In this document: one piece after another, positions 20,001 through 29,800 of the stretch
How the letters are laid out: every line of letters starts with the position of its first letter
Position numbering within the stretch: position 1 is the first letter of the stretch
Assembly (NCBI RefSeq): GCF_963678635.1
Contig: NC_087065.1
Span: 70,947,573-71,011,572 of the forward strand
Origin: Symsagittifera roscoffensis
Lineage: Eukaryota > Xenacoelomorpha > Acoela > Convolutidae
DNA: 64,000 bases
Direction: 5' to 3'
Made by a program: the position numbers and the translations under genes
Notes under the pieces: generated by a model
What the model was told of the DNA's origin: nothing
Databases searched by the model: none
The model's input: the letters and a program-made list of their open reading frames with translations, nothing else

Positions 20001-20218
20001 TGAGTGTCCTCACACCTCGTCGAAGGCTCTGAATGAGGTGCATCCCTGCAATTCGAATCGCCATGAGTGTTTCCCTCTTGACCTACATGACTCCTCTTCG
20101 GGCTTGCATGCCCCCTGTTGCCGGAATCACTTCTCCCAGTCACATGTGTGCCTTGCGTTGGTCGTTCGTTCGAGGTTTGTCTGTTCCCCGTTGAACTTGC
20201 TCTACTGTTCGGGCCCAT
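17012..20218 (-). CDS. gag: Gag capsid/nucleocapsid plus aspartic protease and start of RT
   Basis: 1,068 codons from ATG 20,218. Residues ~95-290 resemble a Ty3/Gypsy capsid region. Two CX2CX4HX4C zinc knuckles lie at 323-336 and 375-388. A helical region follows, then an aspartic protease with LLDTGAVVSV (DTGA 682-685). The ORF ends in the first RT motifs (SPWACGVVMAKKKGG) and goes out of frame at a five-G run (17,046-17,050), after which the RT continues in the overlapping pol frame. One extra G would join the two frames inside the RT domain. This looks like a one-base deletion, though a -1 frameshift cannot be excluded. Confidence 0.92.
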   Translation of the reverse strand: MGPNSRASSTGNRQTSNERPTQGTHVTGRSDSGNRGHASPKRSHVGQEGNTHGDSNCRDAPHSEPSTRCEDTQPGHSRDATAMATAFEPLNRSLETFLTRLSRTNERSEKSRRVFKKPRCYKDESDGCIDTWIEVMKLHFEEEDLSERQECSALTSNLEGTALNCVMAKKQYQRDTAEKIFEILLNRFGSGVHGHQAMMRFEKRRQREDETIDKFLDDLEMLRRRSQPDESNRRMNLAVASKFIDGVKNDELRTMLATHYTPLSTNAPTPEELRLKSKEYLLLKPPSRSGYYKNNYGNFNNGPANQGNNWYKPRDDMDKRRSCANCSSTDHHVSACPAYKQGMKAIGSSLEDEDASELDQEDFMRGVIAKFGPRCFFCNLEGHFKSDCPQFWDAVADIKHPRHEEALSGVKASKARLLSEAEARRKDKPQELVAKKMQAVTEEAREPEPATAADDFKIDYRAAARDAINRVQQELVTKEIEQKVKLELENEKIQEQLNAFEATEVEEAKAPSSLSMKINVISGQRFGMAPQGSKIQSIISVAGHQVIRNLSEPSEFTLMHLDTYADYLRQMEPRTESRAVRALLTTGGPRTKKLHRRYLEVYGPYQVMLNVDGISIYTRTYVTTDDDQIGQIYLGEEELKVRRIGHDAMMEQDAVHIGYEADVTAHLLDTNGTKIGVTGLLDTGAVVSVMPIKTWERMGFTREDLIPTNLRLAAANRGAIYVAGRTPITVLHMGGRDLWMSFLVVENLDDADQFILGRYFVRNFDVMIDLNNGLIRIRNPDRKYVKSPINRIITDENKVFLDRKVRLKPGQAVVATFRMRNLNSLSDSKQVCLVPNPNSQSSVFLGRSFSVTRNGLCVNVLLNTLDTKVSIQRGKKLGYALPMRTDYEETENSKKYSVKDCPYHAKKDKILKRINELKSIHKLFSMKSETDDGLSSCSNFPERPSSYELDSDKPVLPEIEHLKGKIGEGNFEKLRDLLNRNAEVFSKHKADIGCCNFVEHEIELEEGAVPHREGARRMTPHKSEACRAEIEMLLEYDMIEPSKSPWACGVVMAKKKGGSLDFVATFVT

Positions 20219-20685
20219 GCTGTATTACCCCTTGTGGCATAGCCTGATGAACTGCCCCTGCCTCTAGTGGATCCATACGTCCTCCTCCTTTGATGTTCAT
20301 TGAAGTTCACCCTCGGTTCCCTGCTTGGACCTCCCGAGTTCGGCTCTCCTTCTTTTGGTCCACTCTTGCTGCTTAGTAGCCCGTCCAACCTATCCATGAT
20401 AGCCTGAGTTCGCCTCTCCATCATCGCGTCTATCTTTGTGTCAAGAGACCCAAGAGACTGCTCTTGCTGAATTCTTAATTTCTCCATGTCGGCTCTTAAG
20501 CGTAACTCCCTCTGTTCCGCCTCTCTTGTCGTTCGCGACAAGTTCCTCGTCATATGTTCGTCCGTTCTTTCTTTCAAGCGTTTTTCGCTCCTGTCAACTT
20601 CTTGTCTGTTGCGGTTTATTTCTTCCCGCAGCCTTTCCCTCTCAATGTGAACTGCTCTTTCTAGTTCACTCATCCTTATCGACAT
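20140..20685 (-). CDS. Gag N-terminal coiled-coil segment (181 aa)
   Basis: Starts at ATG 20,685, five codons after the TGA that ends the preceding ORF and in the same frame. Residues 5-85 are highly charged and heptad-like, so a coiled coil is likely. The rest is Arg/Gly/Ser-rich. It overlaps the Gag ORF by 79 bp in a different frame, and its last residues look out of frame. It is best read as a middle part of a long Gag precursor broken by a frameshift near 20,220. Confidence 0.7.
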   Translation of the reverse strand: MSIRMSELERAVHIERERLREEINRNRQEVDRSEKRLKERTDEHMTRNLSRTTREAEQRELRLRADMEKLRIQQEQSLGSLDTKIDAMMERRTQAIMDRLDGLLSSKSGPKEGEPNSGGPSREPRVNFNEHQRRRTYGSTRGRGSSSGYATRGNTAWARTVEQVQRGTDKPRTNDQRKAHM

Positions 20686-20700
20686 CTGTTCATTTTGTTC

Positions 20701-21654
20701 TCATAAACTGCCCACTTTGTTGCTTAAGGCTTCCTCTAGTGCTGCCCCGTTATCCACGAGTGGCGTCACTAGTGGCGGTGTAACCCTGTCGGTCCCAGGT
20801 AACTTCGTGCTTGTCGAGATCCGGGCCTTGACTCTCTGCTTCAACGTCTTTTCATTATTTATTTCAGGATCCATTAACGCATTGCCGAGCCCTCTGGTTC
20901 TACTCTCTTCAGGTTGTGGCTCCGAACTTGTCCTAATCGCGAAGTCCTTTGACTGGCCCGGTGTGTTTGCCTCCTTGCTTATCGTTGTCACTACACCAAA
21001 TTTGTCCATGGTTCCAGTCTCTCTTCCGACGTGTGCCTCACTCTCCTGGATCGAACTATTGAAGCTGACTTGAGATCCAAAGTCCCCTTGCTCTTCTTCA
21101 TCTTCCTCATCCTCCTGGGACTCACCATCTTTTCCTGCTCCTCCTCCCATGCTGAATGGAAAGAAGTTTCCTAAGGTGTTCTTCATTCTTTCTGAGAACG
21201 ATGACGACGTTGTTTGCTTCCCAGTTTCGCTTGCCATCATAGTGTTGTCTGTCGGAGATCTTCTAGTTGTCGCTACTTCAGTTGAGATGTCGGACAGTTC
21301 CGACATCTCCTCTCGATCCAATGTCCCGGTGGAAGTGGCAAAATCATGGCCTTGTTCTACCGGAGTAGATTCACTCGCCAGCCTTCTGCCTCTCCCTTCC
21401 AGTCCATTTACTCCCTGGTTGTCGTTCATGGTATAGTCCGTATTGACCTCCACTTCTAACAGTTCTCTTCGCTCTTCTGAGGTCTTCTGACTTCTCGTTT
21501 CAACCATTCTGCCTGAAACCGTCTCCCCTTTATCGGACCGGGATCGCTTGATCCAATCCACAAAAGGATCGGTCATCGTTTTTCTTTGCTTTCCAGGTAT
21601 GAATTTCCTAGAGCTATTACCTCGTTTTGGTATCCTTGACTTGTCTAGACTCAT
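20701..21654 (-). CDS. First ORF of the giant element, acidic Gag leader (317 aa)
   Basis: Starts at ATG 21,654, the first long ORF after the leader, and stops at TGA 20,701-20,703. The same frame then continues into the 181-codon coiled-coil ORF. The protein is basic at the N-terminus (first ~60 residues), Ser/Thr-rich in the middle, and has a strongly acidic run (QEDEEDEEEQGD). It is probably disordered, and no known domain was recognised. Confidence 0.7.
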   Translation of the reverse strand: MSLDKSRIPKRGNSSRKFIPGKQRKTMTDPFVDWIKRSRSDKGETVSGRMVETRSQKTSEERRELLEVEVNTDYTMNDNQGVNGLEGRGRRLASESTPVEQGHDFATSTGTLDREEMSELSDISTEVATTRRSPTDNTMMASETGKQTTSSSFSERMKNTLGNFFPFSMGGGAGKDGESQEDEEDEEEQGDFGSQVSFNSSIQESEAHVGRETGTMDKFGVVTTISKEANTPGQSKDFAIRTSSEPQPEESRTRGLGNALMDPEINNEKTLKQRVKARISTSTKLPGTDRVTPPLVTPLVDNGAALEEALSNKVGSL

Positions 21655-24593
21655 TCTCTATTTGTCACTTTCCTATGCCTACTCTTGACTCAATTGCTAG
21701 AGACCTTATAGTTTTATTAACAATAATAATGACACAACACAATAAATTTCACCAGATTCTATTAAATAGTGACCACGAATCCCTGTGTTGTCAGAGTACA
21801 GTTTGTATAAAATTTATTCACACTAACCGATTATCGGTCCAAAGATCTGGAAACTAGCACAATATGATGTTATCAGTCAATTTAAAAGATAGTGTATTCA
21901 CTACCCAATCAAGCACAGTTTACGTTGATTTAAAATCAAAAACAAAAATATATGTTGACACAATATGAATGTATATATAAAAAAACGTATGTGTCTTGTA
22001 CTCTTAGTCGGTCGCAGTACAATAGTCGAACCTGTCTTTTAAAGAAAAAGCTTTCCCTGCTTGGTGCTGCACCAAACAGACAAAACTTTGAAGGCAGTAA
22101 TTTTCTCAAGTGGGCGTCTATTGCACCCACCGAGTACTGTGTTACCTATCTGCCTTCGGACTGCCCGAGCTAGACCTACTAAAATCCTCAGGGCAGTCAC
22201 TTTTCCCAAAAACGTATTATGCTTCAATCCACACCAATGAGTCACGCTCTTTTTAATTTAGACTTAGTGTCGCGAATATCCGAGTTCGGACCTGTTTTGT
22301 ATTAGTCTGGTTCTTTTTGAAAATCAAGTTACCAGTGCAGTCACTGATACCTAGCCTTTGTATTAATAACCTAATACCTCTCGCTTTTTAGTCTTTCTTT
22401 CGTTCACCTAAGTCCTTAATAAAATAATACCCCTCCGGATTGGCACAAATAGGACCCTTCCGGACTGTCAGAATATAGACCCCTCCGGATTGGGACCCCT
22501 CCGAGTTAGTTAATAGTAGACCCCTCCGGATTTGGACCCCTCCGAATTAGCAACTATAAGACCCCTCCGGATTCGGACCCCTCCGGTTTTGTGGAAAGTA
22601 GACCCCTCCGGATTCGGAGCCCTTAGCTCTGTCAAAGTAGCTTTTCGTAGTTTTCTTAATTTCAGCTTATACCCCTCCGGATACGTTCTCCGATGCTTTT
22701 ATGCTGTTTGAATTAACTGGGAAGGGTATAGGGTCCTTTCCTAGACCCCTCCGGATTGAAGTTAAGGCACTTATTTGACAATTCACACTAACGGTGAAGG
22801 GTCTTATCACTTGCCTAATTTCGACTCTATTATGGTTGTCTTGTGCCTTCAGCCCTCCCTTTTTGTCTAGAACTGTCCTAAGTTACTTAGTTCAATCGCT
22901 ATCAACTTTTGGTAGGGGTATAAGGGTTTTTCAGAAAAATTTATAAAACGTGAAGGGTGTACCCCTCCGGATTTGTGTAATTTGCTAAAAACAATCTCAA
23001 AAAATTTTCTCGCTCGTTTTTCCGGGAAATTTCCCAATCCTGTCAGTAAGCTCAGCTAATCTCTGATCTATTGGTACCAAGATCAACTCGATATGCCCTG
23101 TAGTTCCAAAGTTATTAACCAAAACGTCTTTTTTGTAAACTCAAAAAATTTCTCACTTATAGGTTCCACCTAACTTTTTCCGCACTTCTGTTCCTTTCGA
23201 CCTAAAAATAATTGATCCGAGCTCAGAAGGCCTATACTCTTCTAGTTCAATGCAAAAGACCCGATCTAAAACGCTTTTGTAGAAAAAATTTGCGAAAAAC
23301 TATGCCACCTGGACCCCTCCGGATTGATGAATCCACCAAATCAAACACGTTATGTTCGATTTCTCTGCAACCCGGAAGGCTTTCGGGTAGCGGGTTTTAA
23401 AACTCGTAGATTCACTAGTGGACGTTGTCCGAACAACTATTTTTACTGTCCTAACTCAAAGATTTCAAAAAATTTTCTGATTTTATAGTGTTTCTTACTA
23501 TCAAAAAATGGGAAAATTTGGTTTTTGGTACCAAACTAGTTCCAACCACTTCCGAACTAAAGTTAACCGGTTCTACTTATTACAGTAGTGCAGTTACGAT
23601 GTAACACACTAACTTAGCGCTTTTTTCCGTTTCAAAAAATATCGATGTCTCAAAAATCGCGACTTGTGGGGGGATCAAAATATCGCTATTTTGACCCTAA
23701 AAACCGGTCTGTTTTCGTTGTTTTTCACTGAAAAACGATATAAGACTATTAATATAGGCTATATAAGTAATAATATTAGTAATACTATACCCCTCCGGGT
23801 TTGTTTATTAACCGAATTAAGGTGCTTAACTCGGATATTCGCAGTTCGGTGAAGGGTCACTACAGTGCAGCACTGTCGAGCCCCCCACAGATTACTATCT
23901 TACTTTTTGTACCAAAAGGGATACAAAACTTGTTAACGATGCCCAACAGTCGATTGTTGTTGTCGTTGAGCCCCTTCTTGTTGCTCCTTGTACTGCTTGC
24001 CGGATCGGTCTTCACCCAGGACCCTTCCGAATTGAGCGCAAATCAGCTGACCCTTCCGGATTGAGCGCAATTTATCATTAACGTGCTTAAATGCTCAAAT
24101 AACCCTAAAGTACAAGCCTCACAAACGGGCTACAAAATTGATCGTAACAATCCTGACTGATATAAATGCCTGTAACAACAATATATCTATCAACAACAAA
24201 CGGGGGGGGGGTTGAATCACATCTTGTCTGGGGGGATGATTTCTACTGATTTTATACTTTTTTTACTGTTTTTGGTTTTTTCGGTTATTTTTTATGTTTT
24301 TTGTTTTTCTTGGGTACTATACTACTTTTTGTTTGGTTTTACTTATATCTTTAAGTGTTTTTGGTCACCAACCACTCAGGGGACGAGGAGACGGCCGATC
24401 CCCCCACCCTTCCTGGTTCGTGAATTTTCGGTCTTAACTAGGTTAAAAAACTATTCACGGCGATCCGAAAGGCCTCCGCGTTCCGAACTACCCTTCCGCC
24501 CCGGCGGTTTAGGCCTATTAAGGGCGTTAATGTGAGCATCCGCTCGGCGCGGAGTGCTCGTTAACGGTTCCGCCGGTCATGATGTTATAAAAG
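21655..24593 (-). other. Long 5' leader of the giant element
   Basis: About 2.9 kb between the primer-binding site and the first long ORF, with no convincing coding sequence. It holds the CCCTCCGGATT repeat array and a ten-G run at 24,202-24,211. Very long leaders can carry packaging or translation signals, but none can be assigned here. Confidence 0.65.
22429..24064 (-). repeat. Dispersed array of CCCCTCCGGATT motifs in the leader
   Basis: About sixteen copies of (A/G)ACCC(C/T)TCCGGATT or close variants, densest at 22,429-22,615 (spacing ~15-25 bp) and sparser to 24,064. The core TCCGGA is palindromic. Related motifs occur once or twice in each LTR. The spacing is irregular, so this is not a simple tandem satellite. 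Confidence 0.85.
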
Positions 24594-24613
24594 AATAACA
24601 CCCAGGAGCGCCA
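24594..24613 (-). promoter_or_regulatory. tRNA primer-binding site
   Basis: Minus-strand TGGCGCTCCTGGGTGTTATT, 12 nt inside the 5' LTR. It would pair with a tRNA 3' end reading CACCCAGGAGCGCCA, including the terminal CCA. The same site with one change lies in positions 1-44 next to the older LTR. I cannot name the tRNA with certainty. Confidence 0.75.
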
Positions 24614-24625
24614 TAAAAACATACA

Positions 24626-25558
24626 TGTAACATTTGCCCGGAAGATACATATCGACGGATAACAAAACTAAGTCTTAAGACGACTGGCTAGCGTCTAAAC
24701 AGAGCTTTGCATGTTTTTCATCGTCTCTACCAAGCCAGTACTTTTCGGTGGTCTTTTCTAACATCGGGTCGACAAAAACGTTACTGTTCTCCGGCTTCGA
24801 CCAGAACGCTCAAATTAACTGAATTACATGCAAAAATAGTGAGCTCATGGCTGGGTCTCAGTATCCCCAGACCACGAGGTCACTCCTAAAAACAGGGCTA
24901 CTACTTATTATATTACTATTGTTTTTGTTCAGTAGATAAAAATCATCATCTCCATCGAAGATGGATCAACCCTTTCCCCCCAACTCTTAGCACCTCATCC
25001 TTGTCAAAACTAATCCAAATATCAATTAAATTCAAGTCAGGACATGACAGGATGCTAAAAGTTCATATGAGTCAATAAAAGTTTTCCGTCCCGAGACCCT
25101 TCCGGATTCTTGAATCCGGTGAATCAAGCTCCTTAAGTTCGATTTCACGACAACACGGAAGGCTGGTTTCTTACCCTTCACCGTTGTTCGCAACGGCCTT
25201 GCAACTATTGTAGCAGCACAATAGTTGCAACTCGGAACGTTCTCTGCAATCTGCTGCTGTTTTTCTTCAATTTCGACTTCTTCAATTTCGATAAAGTTGT
25301 TCTCGTCAGCGCAACTAATGTTGTTGTGTTTTTTCTCTCGTTTCTTGTTAAAATGGCCGTTTCAGCATTTCTCAGAAATGTGACGTCATCATTCGAATTT
25401 TTGAAATTTTAAAATACTAGAATATTCCAGCCTTCACCGTTTGGCTAAACGTTCCAATAACGCCCTTAGTTCTTAAAAACCACCAATCCGGAAGGCTTAC
25501 TGCTAAAATTCCGAATTCTGCAGAGATTGCATTTTTGAAATTCTGGTCGAATGTCACA
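24626..25558 (-). repeat. 5' LTR of the giant Gypsy element
   Basis: 933 bp matching 1,010-1,942, with three differences by eye (near the first 10 bases and within the last 40). For this minus-strand element it is the 5' LTR and should hold the promoter. The flanking bases do not match those of the other end, so a target-site duplication is not visible. Confidence 0.95.
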
Positions 25559-26879
25559 CAAGTAACAAATTTCTTGAAACAGTTTTCCAAAAAGATTTAA
25601 TGAATAGGCTTAAAGCATTTTTTTGAAGTATTCAAGCGTATATCGAAAGTTTGGAAGAAGATGGCAAATAGCTCAACAATTTGGAAGATAACATTTATAT
25701 CAAAATCTGAACTCTAAGTTGGCGACCATATCTATTTCTCTATTTTATTTTTTATTTAAGCTTTGAATCATGTCTGAATTTTTCTAAAAGTTGCATTTAA
25801 AGCTATCTACAAGTTTGATCTGATCGTTAAGAAAACAGCAGAAAGTTGAATAAAAATTCAAAATTTTGAATTGCTGAAGAAACAAATGGAACATACGCTG
25901 GAAAGAAAAACCGGGCTTGAACACGCGCGATGAGTTTAGGAGCAAGGAGTTAACACTGAAAATTTAGTCTCGAAAATTTTTTGGTTTTTTATTTAAAACG
26001 TACATGTCTAAATCGAAATTATGACTCAGAAACTTCCAGACAGTTAATTTCAAAATGTTTAATTAATTTTAGAGGTTAAAAGTATTTTAATCTTAATAGT
26101 AAATTAGAGTTCAACTGTGATTTGCTAATTTTATAACATGATGGTTTAGAACCTAATTGTATGTGAATTATTGTAAATAACATTTGTAAATTGATGTTTT
26201 ATCGTCATTCAGATTAGTTTATTGTAAAAATCCTGACGATGCACAAAGTTGCGAAAACGTTTGAAATTTTCTTTTTAGCAAAAATTTCTTCATACGCTCT
26301 CAATAAAATATTTGTTATCAATTTGGCTGAAAGCTGAAAAACCACTGCTGACTTCAAGCAGAGAAGAGTTGTTTTGGCAGTATTGAAAATGTTTAGAATA
26401 ATATTTTGTTTTAAAATGCAGCTTTAGCTTCACCGGGTAGCTAGTTAGTGTTAAAATCGTGAAAATTTTTTTTCGCAATCGTAGCAAATAAATTACATTA
26501 CGAGTAGTATTGTGTTCTTCCTAATCTTGATAAAAACAAAAGGTGAGAATGCGCAATCTAATTGCGCAATTTATCAAGAAATAAGAAAAATAGACTGTTC
26601 GAAAATCAAGGATTTTTAATGGTTGCACTTCAATGATGTTCAGTATATGTTTCTGGCTTTTCATTAATTTCATCGGAAGAGTTCTGTTCCGGGTATGTTT
26701 TGGTTTCCCAGTCTTGAATGAATCCAGGAAAAAGGCAAATTATCAAGATTTTCTTAAAGTTATGGCTATTTTTTTTCTATCGCAAATGGAACCAAGATCA
26801 CGTCGCCTGTTTTTAAATCTATGTGCGTCAGAATTTGCTTTGAAATTTTGAGATTTTGGATGATAAACGTTTTGTCGGA
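25559..26879 (+). other. AT-rich flank between the retrotransposon and the PLA2 gene
   Basis: About 1.3 kb of AT-rich DNA with no supported gene. Small ORFs here lack domain or codon support. The promoter and any 5' untranslated exon of the PLA2 gene would lie here, but no signal stands out. Confidence 0.5.
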
Positions 26880-29800
26880 ATGTCATTCATTGGGAACTTT
26901 TCCCTAGCTTTGTTGGCGGGTAGCTTGTTTTCGTTCGATGCAATCAAAGATAAAGCTGACGAAATTGTTAATAGTTACAAAGGGAAAGAACATTCCGATT
27001 TGTATGAAGATATTGGTGCAAGTTTACTCCGAAATGGAGCGAATATAATTTCTGGATGCAAATTTAACTGTCCAGATAAAGAAAAGCCGAGACCAAAAAC
27101 GAGATATTTATCTAAAGTGAAACCTGATGGATGTGGAGCTTACGGTTTCAAGTTGTTTCTGGGTCACTTGAAAGAGCTAGAGTCATGCTGTAACGACCAC
27201 GATACGTGCTATTCGACGTGCAATAAAGACAAAAAGCAATGTGATGTAACATTTGACAAATGTCTTAGAGAGTATTGTAAATCCATTATAAAACGTAAGT
27301 ACATTTTTTGCTGCATTGAAACCTAGAAAACCGCTTAGTTTTTCCTCAAAGATTATTAGATGTAGTACTATTTGATGTGGTAAATCTTTGAAATATTTTG
27401 AGAATGGATTTAATTACACTTGCGAGAGCAGTCTTGTAATCGCAAACTAGACTTTTTCTTTAGAAGAAGAAGAAAGAAGAAGAAATGTTAATTAAGTTAT
27501 TTATAAACACATATAACTTATGAATACATGACACTTAACAAAATTAAAGTTTCTAAAGGTTGCATCTAGTGGCGCGCTGGAGGAAAAGTTTCATGTGTTT
27601 TTCTAGTTTCTGATATTGTGCATGTGCCGTTCTATTTCTCAGGCGGCTTGTGGAAATAGTCTTCACGTTGAGGCACGAGATGGTGTAAAATATGGAAGTT
27701 GTTTTTTCCTGCTTGTTGAAGTAGGCTGGCATCCGTTCTTTCAATTAGTGAGTCGATAGGATTAAATTTTCTAATGATACCAAGTTTTAATGCCTTTTCT
27801 TGAACACGGTCAATGGATTTTAGCGTAGTTATGTTTGCGCAAGCCCAAACTGGTAAGGCATAAGTTATTTGGCTCTCTACTAGATACTCGTAAATATGTT
27901 CCAATTCTGATAATTTCATTCCAAAACGTTTGAGTCTTGACAGAAGATAACATGAACTTGATAACTTTTTACATAAATTGTTGATATGTGGCTGGAATGT
28001 GAGTTTATAATCGAATGTAACTCCAAGTATTTTCATTTCTTCGAGATCTTCAACGTTACTCAAGACTGGGGGTGAACATTGAGAGGGCGAGCTGTGTATT
28101 GTCATAACTTTTGACTTCTTATCGTTGACGAGAAAATCGTTATCTGAACACCATTGTTTGATATGCTGCATCGCGTTTCTAGAATCAGCTTGCGATCCAT
28201 AAACTGGTATGATAGTGTAGGAGTCATCAGCAAATTTGATCATTTCAGCCGTATTTACTGGTTCCATATATAATTCTGACGTAGCGATAATAAACAAGAT
28301 CGGCCCTAAAACTGTGCCTTGCGGGACACCTTGACTTATGATTGCGGTTCGAGATTTTCGGTTGTTGCATTCGGTAAAAACTAATCTGTTTTTTAGAAAG
28401 CTAGCAACCCAATTTATGATAAAATGGTTTATTTCTGTGGTGACTTGGCTCAATTTTTCTATGACAATGTGGTGTTGGACCCTGTCAAATGCTTTACTGA
28501 GGTCAACAGACAAAATTCTCACAGAGTCGGATTTGGTCTTCTGAAAAGTTACTGTTTGTTGTAACGAAATCATTGCTGTTGTCGTCGACGCATGTTTTCT
28601 AAAACCATGTTGGTTTCTGGGCAGATAGTTGTTGTACTGTTTTGATACGAAGCAATTCATCATCATTCTCTCGAAAAACCGGGAAATAACTGGAGTGATG
28701 GAGACTGGGCGGTAGTCGGAAGCTTCTGATGGTTTTTTGCCTTTGGGGATAGGGAATATTCATGACCGGTTCTGCTAGGGAATGTGCGTGTTCGCTCCAT
28801 ACCCAAAAAGGTATTTCATCGGGTCCACATGCTGTTTTCCGGATTCTTTTGAGGCCCTCATATATTTGATTCAAGTTGAAAGAAGGTGTTTCTTTTTGTG
28901 TTGTGTCACTCACGATAGGTTCTCTATAATTTGTGGCTGTACAAATTTCGGCAAAGTAGTCATTCAGTGAATCAGGGTCATCCTTACTACTTTGACCCAT
29001 ATCTTTTCTGCCCATAAGGAAGTTAACGTCTTTCCACCATGCTCCTGATCCTCGTTTATCACCAGTCAGGCTATTCTTGATTTCGTCTTTAACTGCCAGT
29101 TCTATTGAGTCGATGTTCCTTCCTTTTTCTTCAACTTGTATTTTTTATTCAAGAGGCACTTGAGTTTAGCTGTCATGATACTGGGGTCTTTGCTAGAAAG
29201 TCGAACTGTTTTCTTTGGACGATAAGCATCTAATAGATCAAGTTGAGTTCTGTAGTATGTTGAAAGCTTGTTCAGCATCGCAGTAGTCCATGTTCTCGAA
29301 TTTAAGCTTGTCTAATTGCAACCCAAGACACATTCTTTCAGGAGTGCCCGTTTTTCGTATAGTTATCTTGGTTCTGTTTTTGGTTTCATTCGTTGGTTCG
29401 CAAAACACTGCCATATGATCCGATAAGAGTAAACTGTTCAGTGTTTGTGGCTCTTTATACGTATTTGGGTCACTGCAAAGTGTTTTGTCCATTTGGTTTT
29501 GATCTCTCGTAGGGGGACTTTTAAGTAGGTACAAGTCCGAGTAGTCTGTGAGAAGATTATGGTTAAACTTGTTCAAGTCTCCAGCTAATATGAAGGTGTT
29601 GTTCGGGTACTTTGTTTGCAATTGTTCACGCACATTAAAGATATATTCAGCAAAAGCGTTGTCTCTTTTTGAGTCCGGCGGGTAGTAGGCGCATCCAACT
29701 ACAGTCGTCATATACGATCGGTTGTATTTCAACCAAATTACTTCAGCAAACGCGTCGATTGGGTCGGTGAACTTCGGGTTGTAGGGTACTGCGTTGAGTT

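Larger units (their letters stand above)
1010..25558 (-). mobile_element. Giant (24.5 kb) Ty3/Gypsy-type LTR retrotransposon
   Basis: Two 933-bp direct repeats with TGTAACATT/AATGTCACA ends flank 22.7 kb that encodes, on the minus strand, Gag, an aspartic protease, reverse transcriptase, RNase H and integrase in Ty3/Gypsy order. It also encodes a macrodomain-like ORF, a protein with tandem SGNH-like domains, and two more large ORFs with no recognised function. Ordinary Gypsy elements are about 5-10 kb, so this one is exceptionally long. I found no target-site duplication: AACAA is on the left and CAAGT on the right. The near-identical LTRs suggest recent insertion, yet RT motif A is missing and several ORFs are interrupted, so this copy was probably mobilised in trans or decayed after insertion. 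Confidence 0.95.

Noticed and set aside
1005-25563. Target-site duplication of the giant element
   Set aside because: The 5 bp on the left (AACAA) and right (CAAGT) do not match, and shifting the ends by a few bases does not help.
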